The notes beneath the pieces were generated by a model. It was not told where the DNA came from, did not search any database, and saw only the letters and a program-made list of their open reading frames with translations. A DNA stretch of 64,000 nucleotides from Tritrichomonas musculus (taxonomy: Eukaryota; Parabasalia; Tritrichomonadida; Tritrichomonadidae): contig JAPFFF010000042.1 in assembly GCA_039105265.1 (NCBI GenBank), forward strand, positions 1 through 64,000, read 5' to 3'. Shown piece after piece: positions 1 through 12,360 of the stretch. The position numbers and the translations under genes were made by a program. Within the stretch, counting starts at the first letter, position 1, and each line of letters opens with the position of its first letter.

Positions 1-1143
1 TTTTTTATTTTTTTTGAATTCTTCTTCTGACGTACAGAACAGCATTTCTCTTATAATTAATGATAATGCAGATTTGGCACCACAATTTCTTATTAAGTGG
101 ACATAACAATGATAAATGCTCAAATTATATTTTTTCCCTAGTTTCTTAAAGGATGGGTGCTGGTCTGTAAGATAGGATTTTTGAATAAATTCGCTGAAAA
201 TATCATTATTTAAATCTAGCACTTTTAATGATTCGAAAAATAATGAATAAAAATCGGATGATTCTGACGGCCCCACTATTAAAGCAAGAGGAAATCCCGT
301 GTTACGATATATCAACTGAGGAATAGAAAATACAAAAGGTTTCAAAATTGTAAAAGTGGCATCTAATTCTATAGTCGAAGAAAGATTCATGATCAAATCG
401 AAGTTATTATGGAACCACACAAAACCGATGCACGGAATTCCATTGTATGCGAAGCCTCCATAGCCTTTATATACACACAATGTTCCACCAACTTGTTCAA
501 ACACTCCTTCCAACGTGTTGTTAGGATTAATATGCTTTAAAAAATCATTCCTTTGCGCTTTCGGCGATTTAGGCGAAATTGAATAGAATATAGTAGCGAT
601 AACACTTGAAACATTTTCTTTTTTGAAGCGACCATTTAACACTGTTGAAATAAAGGACAAAAACTTATTGTTTTTAATTTTAAATTTATTTGTGGCCAAG
701 TTTGATAGAATTGGCTGGTTTCCAAACATCTTACATTTGATGTTATTATGAAATTTCACAATTGTTGTTTCTTTATATATAACATATTGCGATGTACCTA
801 TTATTTTGATTGTAAAACATGTTCCTAATGAACTGTATCTTATATCAAATATTTTTTGGCTTGGATCTTCTTTTTCGAAAATAATCATTTGACGATCAAG
901 AATTTCATTTCCCATTTTTTTATCTAAATTGCAATTATGAATTGATTCCAAACCAGTATCATCCAACGAGCTTAAGAAAAATATAAAAGGCATCACTTGA
1001 ATCCTAATATCATAATAATTATCAGTCGCATCGTATAAATAAACCGGATGTCTTGTATCGAATGTTGTATTTTTTGAATTTAAATCTTTTCTAGTTGTAG
1101 TAATAAGTAGAAAATTTAGTTGGTTATTAGTTTTGTTCTGCAT
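1..1143 (-). CDS. MULE-family (Mutator-type) transposase, 5' part; continues past left edge
   Basis: An open frame of 381 codons starts at the ATG at 1143 and is still open at base 1. The middle reads like a MULE DDE domain: LDATF with Asp at about residue 261, then PLALIVGPSESSDFYSLFF, and 66 residues after the first Asp the second one in TDQHPSFKKL (about 327), followed by YHCYVHLIRN, the C/H motif that follows the second Asp in MULEs. The catalytic Glu would lie beyond the edge. The roughly 230 residues before the DDE domain look beta-rich and resemble the N-terminal all-beta region I recall from Trichomonas MULE-like proteins (memory, not a search). The start is the first ATG of the frame; about 60 bp of A/T-rich leader precedes it. 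It is unlike the complete MULE at 32695-34542, so it is a separate lineage. No terminal inverted repeat was recognised on its right, so I cannot say whether it is still a mobile element or a domesticated copy. Confidence 0.7.
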   Translation of the reverse strand, partial: MQNKTNNQLNFLLITTTRKDLNSKNTTFDTRHPVYLYDATDNYYDIRIQVMPFIFFLSSLDDTGLESIHNCNLDKKMGNEILDRQMIIFEKEDPSQKIFDIRYSSLGTCFTIKIIGTSQYVIYKETTIVKFHNNIKCKMFGNQPILSNLATNKFKIKNNKFLSFISTVLNGRFKKENVSSVIATIFYSISPKSPKAQRNDFLKHINPNNTLEGVFEQVGGTLCVYKGYGGFAYNGIPCIGFVWFHNNFDLIMNLSSTIELDATFTILKPFVFSIPQLIYRNTGFPLALIVGPSESSDFYSLFFESLKVLDLNNDIFSEFIQKSYLTDQHPSFKKLGKKYNLSIYHCYVHLIRNCGAKSALSLIIREMLFCTSEEEFKKNKK

Positions 1144-1470
1144 TTAAAAAGAAAAAGATAAAAAGGAACTATGGTCAATATAAGGTGAAATATAAAAAAT
1201 AACTAAAATTTTTTTTTAATATATATAGAAGGTTTATTGAGCAAAATCTTGTTCATTAAAGATTTAATTATTAAGGATTTATTTTAATAAATGGCTAAAA
1301 AAAGGAAAATTTTTAAAATTAAATAATAAAGGATAATAGAATTTATTAGAATTCATTAAGAGAATTGGATTAGGTAATAAGTATTAGCTGAATGTTTTTT
1401 AAAAGTATTGCACAAAATCGAGGGTAATGGATAGATTCAAAGGAAGATGTTGTTGATTAATCAGAATCAT
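1144..1470. other. AT-rich spacer between transposase gene and tandem array
   Basis: About 330 bp of very AT-rich DNA. It must contain the promoter and 5' leader of the minus-strand gene at 1-1143; a CCTTTTTATC tract lies just upstream of that ATG. I see no inverted repeat or target duplication marking a transposon end. The last 30 to 40 bp drift into the repeat, with partial units before 1501. Confidence 0.5.
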
Positions 1471-1620
1471 TTGAATGTTTTGGTGATTCTAATGATTCAA
1501 CAGTGGTTCTTGTTTTATCTGATAATTCAACTGCAGTTCTCGTTGAATCTGATGCTTCAACTGCAGTTCTTGTTGCATCTGATTGTTCAACTGCAGTTCT
1601 CGTTGAATCTTATGGTTCAA

Positions 1621-4600
1621 CTTCAGTTTTCGTTGAATCTGATGATTCAACTGCAGTTCTTGTTGCATCTTATTATTACACTGCAGTTATCGTTGAATCT
1701 GATGGTTCAACTGCAGTTCTCGTTGAATCTTATGGTTCAACTGCAGTTCTTGTTGCATCTGATTGTTCAACTGCAGTTCTCGTTGAATCTTATGGTTCAA
1801 CTTCAGTTCTCGTTGAATCTGATGGTTCAATTGCAGTTCTTGTTTCATCTTATTATTAAACTGCAGTTCTCGTTGAATCTGATGATTCAACTGCAGTTCT
1901 TGTTTCATCTTATTATTAAACTGCAGTTCTCGTTGAATCTGATGATTCAACTGCAGTTCTTGTTTCATCTTATTATTAAACTGCAGTTCTCGTTGAATCT
2001 GATGGTTCAACTGCAGTTCTCGTTGCATCTGATGATTCAACTGCAGTTCTTGTTGCATCTTAATATTAAACGGCAGTTCTCGTTGCATCTGATGATTCAA
2101 CTGCAGTTCTCGTTGAATCTGATGATTCAACTGCAGTTCTCGTTGAATCTGATGATTCAACTGCAGTTCTCGTTGAATCTGATGATTCAACTGCAGTTCT
2201 CGTTGAATCTGATGATTCAACTGCAGTTCTCGTTGAATCTGATGATTCAACTGCAGTTGTCGTTGCATCTGATGATTCAACTGCAGTTGTCGTTGCATCT
2301 GATGATTCAACTGCAGTTGTCGTTGCATCTGATGATTCAACGGCAGTTCTTGTTTCATCTTATTATTAAACTGCAGTTCTCGTTGAATCTTATTATTAAA
2401 CTGCAGTTCTCGTTGAATCTTATTATTAAACTGCAGTTCTCGTTGCATCTGATGATTCAACTGCAGTTCTCTTTGAATCTTATTATTAAACTGCAGTTCT
2501 CGTTGCATCTGATGATTCAACTGCAGTTGTCGTTGCATCTGATGATTCAACTGCAGTTCTCGTTGCATCTGATGATTCAACTGCAGTTCTCGTTGAATCT
2601 GATGATTCAACTGCAGTTCTCGTTGAATCTGATGATTCAACTGCAGTTCTGGTTGAATCTTATTATTAAACTGCAGTTCTCGTTGAATCTTATTATTAAA
2701 CTGCAGTTCTCGTTGAATCTGATGATTCAACTGCAGTTCTCGTTGCATCTGATGATTCAACTGCAGTTCTCGTTGAATCTGATGATTCAACTGCAGTTCT
2801 TGTTGCATCTTAATATTAAACGGCAGTTCTCGTTGCATCTGATGATTCAACTGCAGTTCTCGTTGAATCTGATGATTCAACTGCAGTTCTCGTTGAATCT
2901 GATGATTCAACTGCAGTTCTCGTTGAATCTGATGATTCAACTGCAGTTCTCGTTTCATCTGATGATTCAACTGCAGTTCTCGTTTCATCTGATGATTCAA
3001 CTGCAGTTCTCGTTGAATCTGATGATTCAACTGCAGTTCTCGTTGAATCTGATGATTCAACTGCAGTTCTTGTTTCATCTGATGATTCAACTGCAGTTCT
3101 CGTTGCATCTGATGATTCAACTGCAGTTGTCGTTGAATCTGATGATTCAACTGCAGTTCTCGTTGAATCTGATGGTTCAATAGCAGTTCTTGTTTCATCT
3201 TATTATTAAACTGCAGTTCTCGTTGAATCTTATTATTAAACTGCAGTTCTCGTTGAATCTGATGATTCAACTGCAGTTCTCGTTGAATCTTATGGTTCAA
3301 CTGCAGTTATCGTTGAATCTGATGGTTCAACTGCAGTTCTCGTTGAATCTTATGGTTCAACTGCAGTTATCGTTGAATCTGATGGTTCAACTGCAGTTCT
3401 CGTTGCATCTTATGGTTCAACTGCAGTTCTCGTTGAATCTTATGGTTCAACTGCAGTTCTCGTTGAATCTTAATATTAAACTGCAGTTATCGTTGAATCT
3501 GATGGTTCAACTGCAGTTCTTGTTGCATCTGATGATTCAACTGCAGTTCTCGTTGAATCTGATGATTCAACTGCAGTTCTTGTTGCATCTTATTATTGAA
3601 CGGTAGTTCTCGTTGCATCTGATGATTCAACTGCAGTTCTCGTTGCATCTGATGATTCAACTGCAGTTCTTGTTGAATCTGATGATTCAACTGCAGTTCT
3701 TGTTGCATCTTAATATTAAACGGTAGTTCTCGTTGCATCTGATGATTCAACTGCAGTTCTCGTTGCATCTGATGATTCAACTGCAGTTCTCGTTGCATCT
3801 GATGATTCAACTGCAGTTCTCGTTGCATCTGATGATTCAACTGCAGTTCTCGTTGCATCTGATGATTCAACTGCAGTTCTCGTTGCATCTGATGATTCAA
3901 CTGCAGTTATCGTTGAATCTGATGATTCAACTGCAGTTCTCGTTGAATCTTATGGTTCAACTGCAGTTATCGTTGAATCTTATGGTTCAACTGCAGTTAT
4001 CGTTGAATCTGATGGTTCAACTGCAGTTCTCGTTGCATCTTATGGTTCAACTGCAGTTCTCGTTGAATCTTAATATTAAACTGCAGTTATCGTTGAATCT
4101 GATGGTTCAACTGCAGTTCTTGTTGCATCTGATGATTCAACTGCAGTTCTCGTTGAATCTGATGATTCAACTGCAGTTCTTGTTGCATCTTATTATTAAA
4201 CGGTAGTTCTCGTTGAATCTGATGATTCAACTGCAGTTCTCGTTGCATCTGATGATTCAACTGCAGTTCTCGTTGCATCTGATGATTCAACTGCAGTTCT
4301 TGTTGAATCTGATGATTCAACTGCAGTTCTTGTTGCATCTTAATATTAAACGGTAGTTCTCGTTGCATCTGATGATTCAACTGCAGTTCTCGTTGCATCT
4401 GATGGTTCAACTGCAGTTCTCGTTGAATCTTATGGTTCAACTTCAGTTCTCGTTGAATCTGATGGTTCAACTGCAGTTCTCGTTGAATCTTATGGTTCAA
4501 CTGCAGTTCTTGTTGCATCTGATGATTCAACTGCAGTTCTCGTTGAATCTGATGATTCAACTGCAGTTCTTGTTGCATCTTAATATTAAACGGTAGTTCT

Positions 4601-7600
4601 CGTTGCATCTGATGATTCAACTGCAGTTCTCGTTGAATCTGATGATTCAACTGCAGTTCTTGTTGCATCTTAATATTAAACGGTAGTTCTCGTTGCATCT
4701 GATGATTCAACTGCAGTTCTCGTTGCATCTGATGATTCAACTGCAGTTCTTGTTGAATCTGATGATTCAACTGCAGTTCTCGTTGAATCTGATGGTTCAA
4801 CTGCAGTTGTCGTTGCATCTGATGATTCAACTGCAGTTCTTGTTGCATCTTAATATTAAACGGCAGTTCTCGTTGAATCTGATGATTCAACTGCAGTTCT
4901 TGTTGAATCTGATGGTTCAACTGCAGTTCTCGTTGCATCTGATGATTCAACTGCAGTTCTCGTTGCATCTGATGATTCAACTGCAGTTCTCGTTGCATCT
5001 GATGATTCAACTGCAGTTCTCGTTGAATCTTATTATTAAACTGCAGTTCTCGTTGAATCTGATGATTCAACTGCAGTTCTTGTTTCATCTTATTATTAGA
5101 CTGCAGTTCTCGTTGCATCTGATGATTCAACTGCAGTTCTTGTTTCATCTTATTATTAAACTGCAGTTCTCGTTGAATCTGATGATTCAACTGCAGTTCT
5201 TGTTGCATCTTAATATTAAACTGCAGTTCTCGTTGCATCTTAATATTAAACTGCAGTTCTCGTTGCATCTTATGGTTCAACTGCAGTTCTCGTTGAATCT
5301 GATGATTCAACTGCAGTTCTTGTTACATCTTATTATTAAACTGCAGTTCTCGTTGAATCTGATGATTCAACTGCAGTTCTTGTTACATCTTATTATTAAA
5401 CTGCAGTTATCGTTGAATCTGATGGTTCAACTGTAGTTGTCGTTGAATCTGATGATTCAACTGCAGTTGTCGTTGAATCTGATGATTCAACTGCAGTTCT
5501 TGTTGCATCTGATTGTTCAACTGCAGTTCTCGTTGAATCTTATGGTTCAACTTCAGTTCTCGTTGAATCTGATGGTTCAACTGCAGTTCTCGTTGAATCT
5601 TATGGTTCAACTGCAGTTCTTGTTGCATCTTATTATTAAACGGTAGTTCTCGTTGAATCTGATGATTCAACTGCAGTTCTCGTTGCATCTGATGATTCAA
5701 CTGCAGTTCTCGTTGCATCTGATGATTCAACTGCAGTTCTTGTTGAATCTGATGATTCAACTGCAGTTCTTGTTGCATCTTAATATTAAACGGTAGTTCT
5801 CGTTGCATCTGATGATTCAACTGCAGTTCTCGTTGCATCTGATGGTTCAACTGCAGTTCTCGTTGAATCTTATGGTTCAACTTCAGTTCTCGTTGAATCT
5901 GATGGTTCAACTGCAGTTCTCGTTGAATCTTATGGTTCAACTGCAGTTCTTGTTGCATCTGATGATTCAACTGCAGTTCTCGTTGAATCTGATGATTCAA
6001 CTGCAGTTCTTGTTGCATCTTAATATTAAACGGTAGTTCTCGTTGCATCTGATGATTCAACTGCAGTTCTCGTTGAATCTGATGATTCAACTGCAGTTCT
6101 TGTTGCATCTTAATATTAAACGGTAGTTCTCGTTGCATCTGATGATTCAACTGCAGTTCTCGTTGCATCTGATGATTCAACTGCAGTTCTTGTTGAATCT
6201 GATGATTCAACTGCAGTTCTCGTTGAATCTGATGGTTCAACTGCAGTTGTCGTTGCATCTGATGATTCAACTGCAGTTCTTGTTGCATCTTAATATTAAA
6301 CGGCAGTTCTCGTTGAATCTGATGATTCAACTGCAGTTCTTGTTGAATCTGATGGTTCAACTGCAGTTCTCGTTGCATCTGATGATTCAACTGCAGTTCT
6401 CGTTGCATCTGATGATTCAACTGCAGTTCTCGTTGCATCTGATGATTCAACTGCAGTTCTCGTTGAATCTTATTATTAAACTGCAGTTCTCGTTGAATCT
6501 GATGATTCAACTGCAGTTCTTGTTTCATCTTATTATTAGACTGCAGTTCTCGTTGCATCTGATGATTCAACTGCAGTTCTTGTTTCATCTTATTATTAAA
6601 CTGCAGTTCTCGTTGAATCTGATGATTCAACTGCAGTTCTTGTTGCATCTTAATATTAAACTGCAGTTCTCGTTGCATCTTAATATTAAACTGCAGTTCT
6701 CGTTGCATCTTATGGTTCAACTGCAGTTCTCGTTGAATCTGATGATTCAACTGCAGTTCTTGTTACATCTTATTATTAAACTGCAGTTCTCGTTGAATCT
6801 GATGATTCAACTGCAGTTCTTGTTACATCTTATTATTAAACTGCAGTTATCGTTGAATCTGATGGTTCAACTGTAGTTGTCGTTGAATCTGATGATTCAA
6901 CTGCAGTTGTCGTTGAATCTGATGATTCAACTGCAGTTCTTGTTGCATCTGATTGTTCAACTGCAGTTCTCGTTGAATCTTATGGTTCAACTTCAGTTCT
7001 CGTTGAATCTGATGGTTCAACTGCAGTTCTCGTTGAATCTTATGGTTCAACTGCAGTTCTTGTTGCATCTGATGATTCAACTGCAGTTCTCGTTGAATCT
7101 GATGATTCAACTGCAGTTGTCGTTGCATCTGATGATTCAACTGCAGTTGTCGTTGCATCTGATGATTCAACTGCAGTTCTCGTTGAATCTGATGATTCAA
7201 CTGCAGTTCTCGTTGAATCTGATGGTTCAACCGCAGTTGTCGTTGAATCTGATGGTTCAACTGCAGTTGTCGTTGCATCTTATTATTAAACTGCAGTTAT
7301 CGTTGAATCTGATGATTCAACTGCAGTTCTTGTTGCATCTTATTATTAAACTGCAGTTCTCGTTGAATCTGATGGTTCAACTGCAGTTGTCGTTGAATCT
7401 GATGATTCAACTGCAGTTCTCGTTGAATCTGATGATTCAACTGCAGTTCTTGTTGCATCTTATTATTAAACTGCAGTTATCGTTGAATCTGATGGTTCAA
7501 CCGCAGTTGTCGTTGAATCTGATGGTTCAACTGCAGTTGTCGTTGCATCTTATTATTAAACTGCAGTTGTCGTTGAATCTGATGATTCAACTGCAGTTCT

Positions 7601-8820
7601 TGTTGCATCTTATTATTAAACTGCAGTTATCGTTGAATCTGATGGTTCAACTGCAGTTGTCGTTGAATCTGATGATTCAACTGCAGTTCTCGTTGAATCT
7701 GATGATTCAACTGCAGTTCTCGTTGAATCTGATGATTCAACTGCAGTTCTTGTTTCATCTTATTATTAAACTGCAGTTCTCGTTGAATCTGATGATTCAA
7801 CTGCAGTTCTTGTTGCATCTTAATATTAAACGGTAGTTCTCGTTGCATCTTATGGTTCAACTGCAGTTCTCGTTGAATCTTATGGTTCAACTGCAGTTAT
7901 CGTTGAATCTGATGGTTCAACTGCAGTTCTCGTTGAATCTTATGGTTCAACTGCAGTTCTTGTTGCATCTGATGATTCAACTGCAGTTCTCGTTGAATCT
8001 GATGATTCAACTGCAGTTCTTGTTGCATCTTATTATTAAACTGCAGTTATCGTTGAATCTGATGGTTCAACTGCAGTTGTCGTTGAATCTGATGATTCAA
8101 CTGCAGTTCTTGTTGCATCTGATTGTTCAACTGCAGTTCTCGTTGAATCTTATGGTTCAACTGCAGTTCTCGTTGAATCTGATGATTCAACTGCAGTTCT
8201 TGTTGAATCTGATGATTCAACTGCAGTTCTCGTTTCATCTGATGATTCAACTGCAGTTCTCGTTGAATCTGATGATTCAACTGCAGTTCTCGTTGAATCT
8301 GATGATTCAACTGCAGTTCTCGTTGAATCTGATGATTCAACTGCAGTTCTTGTTGCATCTGATTGTTCAACTGCAGTTCTCGTTGAATCTTATGGTTCAA
8401 CTGCAGTTCTCGTTGAATCTGATGATTCAACTGCAGTTCTTGTTGCATCTTATTATTAAACTGCAGTTATCGTTGAATCTGATGGTTCAACTGCAGTTGT
8501 CGTTGAATCTGATGGTTCAACTGCAGTTCTCGTTGAATCTGATGATTCAACTGCAGTTCTCGTTGAATCTGATGATTCAACTGCAGTTCTTGTTGCATCT
8601 TATTATTAAACTGCAGTTATCGTTGAATCTGATGGTTCAACTGCAGTTGTCGTTGAATCTGATGATTCAACTGCAGTTGTCGTTGAATCTGATGATTCAA
8701 CTGCAGTTCTTGTTGCATCTGATTGTTCAACTGCAGTTCTCGTTGAATCTTATGGTTCAACTTCAGTTCTCGTTGAATCTGATGGTTCAACTGCAGTTCT
8801 CGTTGAATCTTATGGTTCAA
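1621..8820. repeat. Higher-order repeat block, copy A (7.2 kb)
   Basis: The order of unit variants here recurs at 12361-19680. The offset is 10,740 bp at the start (the unit series at 1621 matches 12361), 10,680 after loss of 60 bp, 10,770 after a 90-bp gain, and 10,860 after another 90-bp gain. All length differences are whole units. Landmark units that co-recur include TAGCAG at 3181 and 13861, and CTGTAG at 5431/6871 and 16201/17641. The match ends near 8820, where the variant order diverges. Confidence 0.85.
4201..7080. repeat. Two tandem 1440-bp higher-order units (48 x 30 bp)
   Basis: The series from 4201 (a CGGTAG unit) repeats from 5641 with an offset of exactly 1440 bp; the final unit of the second copy differs. 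The same tandem pair appears again at about 14971-17850. Within each copy the CTGTAG landmark falls at the same relative place. Confidence 0.85.
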
Positions 8821-11800
8821 CTGCAGTTCTTGTTGCATCTGATGATTCAACTGCAGTTCTCGTTGAATCTGATGATTCAACTGCAGTTCTTGTTGCATCT
8901 TAATATTAAACGGTAGTTCTCGTTGCATCTGATGATTCAACTGCAGTTCTCGTTGAATCTGATGATTCAACTGCAGTTCTTGTTGCATCTTAATATTAAA
9001 CGGTAGTTCTCGTTGCATCTGATGATTCAACTGCAGTTCTCGTTGCATCTGATGATTCAACTGCAGTTCTTGTTGAATCTGATGATTCAACTGCAGTTCT
9101 CGTTGAATCTGATGGTTCAACTGCAGTTGTCGTTGCATCTGATGATTCAACTGCAGTTCTTGTTGCATCTTAATATTAAACGGCAGTTCTCGTTGAATCT
9201 GATGATTCAACTGCAGTTCTTGTTGAATCTGATGGTTCAACTGCAGTTCTCGTTGCATCTGATGATTCAACTGCAGTTCTCGTTGCATCTGATGATTCAA
9301 CTGCAGTTCTCGTTGCATCTGATGATTCAACTGCAGTTCTCGTTGAATCTTATTATTAAACTGCAGTTCTCGTTGAATCTGATGATTCAACTGCAGTTCT
9401 TGTTTCATCTTATTATTAGACTGCAGTTCTCGTTGCATCTGATGATTCAACTGCAGTTCTTGTTTCATCTTATTATTAAACTGCAGTTCTCGTTGAATCT
9501 GATGATTCAACTGCAGTTCTTGTTGCATCTTAATATTAAACTGCAGTTCTCGTTGCATCTTAATATTAAACTGCAGTTCTCGTTGCATCTTATGGTTCAA
9601 CTGCAGTTCTCGTTGAATCTGATGATTCAACTGCAGTTCTTGTTACATCTTATTATTAAACTGCAGTTCTCGTTGAATCTGATGATTCAACTGCAGTTCT
9701 TGTTACATCTTATTATTAAACTGCAGTTATCGTTGAATCTGATGGTTCAACTGTAGTTGTCGTTGAATCTGATGATTCAACTGCAGTTGTCGTTGAATCT
9801 GATGATTCAACTGCAGTTCTTGTTGCATCTGATTGTTCAACTGCAGTTCTCGTTGAATCTTATGGTTCAACTTCAGTTCTCGTTGAATCTGATGGTTCAA
9901 CTGCAGTTCTCGTTGAATCTTATGGTTCAACTGCAGTTCTTGTTGCATCTGATGATTCAACTGCAGTTCTCGTTGAATCTGATGATTCAACTGCAGTTGT
10001 CGTTGCATCTGATGATTCAACTGCAGTTGTCGTTGCATCTGATGATTCAACTGCAGTTCTCGTTGAATCTGATGATTCAACTGCAGTTCTCGTTGAATCT
10101 GATGGTTCAACCGCAGTTGTCGTTGAATCTGATGGTTCAACTGCAGTTGTCGTTGCATCTTATTATTAAACTGCAGTTATCGTTGAATCTGATGATTCAA
10201 CTGCAGTTCTTGTTGCATCTTATTATTAAACTGCAGTTCTCGTTGAATCTGATGGTTCAACTGCAGTTGTCGTTGAATCTGATGATTCAACTGCAGTTCT
10301 CGTTGAATCTGATGATTCAACTGCAGTTCTTGTTGCATCTTATTATTAAACTGCAGTTATCGTTGAATCTGATGGTTCAACCGCAGTTGTCGTTGAATCT
10401 GATGGTTCAACTGCAGTTGTCGTTGCATCTTATTATTAAACTGCAGTTATCGTTGAATCTGATGATTCAACTGCAGTTCTTGTTGCATCTTATTATTAAA
10501 CTGCAGTTCTCGTTGAATCTGATGGTTCAACTGCAGTTGTCGTTGAATCTGATGATTCAACTGCAGTTCTTGTTGCATCTTATTATTAAACTGCAGTTAT
10601 CGTTGAATCTGATGGTTCAACTGCAGTTGTCGTTGAATCTGATGATTCAACTGCAGTTCTCGTTGAATCTGATGATTCAACTGCAGTTCTCGTTGAATCT
10701 GATGATTCAACTGCAGTTCTTGTTTCATCTTATTATTAAACTGCAGTTCTCGTTGAATCTGATGATTCAACTGCAGTTCTTGTTGCATCTTAATATTAAA
10801 CGGTAGTTCTCGTTGCATCTTATGGTTCAACTGCAGTTCTCGTTGAATCTTATGGTTCAACTGCAGTTATCGTTGAATCTGATGGTTCAACTGCAGTTCT
10901 CGTTGAATCTTATGGTTCAACTGCAGTTCTTGTTGCATCTGATGATTCAACTGCAGTTCTCGTTGAATCTGATGATTCAACTGCAGTTCTTGTTGCATCT
11001 TATTATTAAACTGCAGTTATCGTTGAATCTGATGGTTCAACTGCAGTTGTCGTTGAATCTGATGATTCAACTGCAGTTCTTGTTGCATCTGATTGTTCAA
11101 CTGCAGTTCTCGTTGAATCTTATGGTTCAACTGCAGTTCTCGTTGAATCTGATGATTCAACTGCAGTTCTTGTTGAATCTGATGATTCAACTGCAGTTCT
11201 CGTTTCATCTGATGATTCAACTGCAGTTCTCGTTGAATCTGATGATTCAACTGCAGTTCTCGTTGAATCTGATGATTCAACTGCAGTTCTCGTTGAATCT
11301 GATGATTCAACTGCAGTTCTTGTTGCATCTGATTGTTCAACTGCAGTTCTCGTTGAATCTTATGGTTCAACTGCAGTTCTCGTTGAATCTGATGATTCAA
11401 CTGCAGTTCTTGTTGCATCTTATTATTAAACTGCAGTTATCGTTGAATCTGATGGTTCAACTGCAGTTGTCGTTGAATCTGATGGTTCAACTGCAGTTCT
11501 CGTTGAATCTGATGATTCAACTGCAGTTCTCGTTGAATCTGATGATTCAACTGCAGTTCTTGTTGCATCTTATTATTAAACTGCAGTTATCGTTGAATCT
11601 GATGGTTCAACTGCAGTTGTCGTTGAATCTGATGATTCAACTGCAGTTGTCGTTGAATCTGATGATTCAACTGCAGTTCTTGTTGCATCTGATTGTTCAA
11701 CTGCAGTTCTCGTTGAATCTTATGGTTCAACTTCAGTTCTCGTTGAATCTGATGGTTCAACTGCAGTTCTCGTTGAATCTTATGGTTCAACTTCAGTTCT

Positions 11801-12360
11801 CGTTGAATCTGATGGTTCAACTGCAGTTGTCGTTGCATCTGATGATTCAACTGCAGTTCTCGTTGAATCTGATGATTCAACTGCAGTTCTTGTTGCATCT
11901 TAATATTAAACGGTAGTTCTCGTTGCATCTGATGATTCAACTGCAGTTCTCGTTGCATCTGATGATTCAACTGCAGTTCTTGTTGAATCTGATGATTCAA
12001 CGGCAGTTCTCGTTGAATCTGATGGTTCAACTGCAGTTGTCGTTGCATCTGATGATTCAACTGCAGTTCTTGTTGCATCTTAATATTAAACGGCAGTTCT
12101 CGTTGAATCTGATGGTTCAACTGCAGTTGTCGTTGCATCTGATGGTTCAACTGCAGTTCTCGTTGCATCTGATGATTCAACTGCAGTTGTCGTTGAATCT
12201 GATGATTCAACTGCAGTTCTCGTTGAATCTGATGGTTCAATAGCAGTTCTTGTTTCATCTTATTATTAAACTGCAGTTCTCGTTGAATCTTATTATTAAA
12301 CTGCAGTTCTCGTTGAATCTGATGATTCAACTGCAGTTCTCGTTGAATCTTATGGTTCAA
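6871..12360. repeat. Two tandem higher-order units of about 2.9 kb
   Basis: Starting from the CTGTAG landmark at 6871, the variant order restarts at the CTGTAG landmark at 9751 (offset 2880 bp), later 2970 bp because the second copy has three extra units. Paired CCGCAG landmarks at 7231/7501 and 10111/10381 confirm it. The second unit recurs at 17641 (offset 7890) and in part at 22981 (offset 5340 from 17641). Confidence 0.8.
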
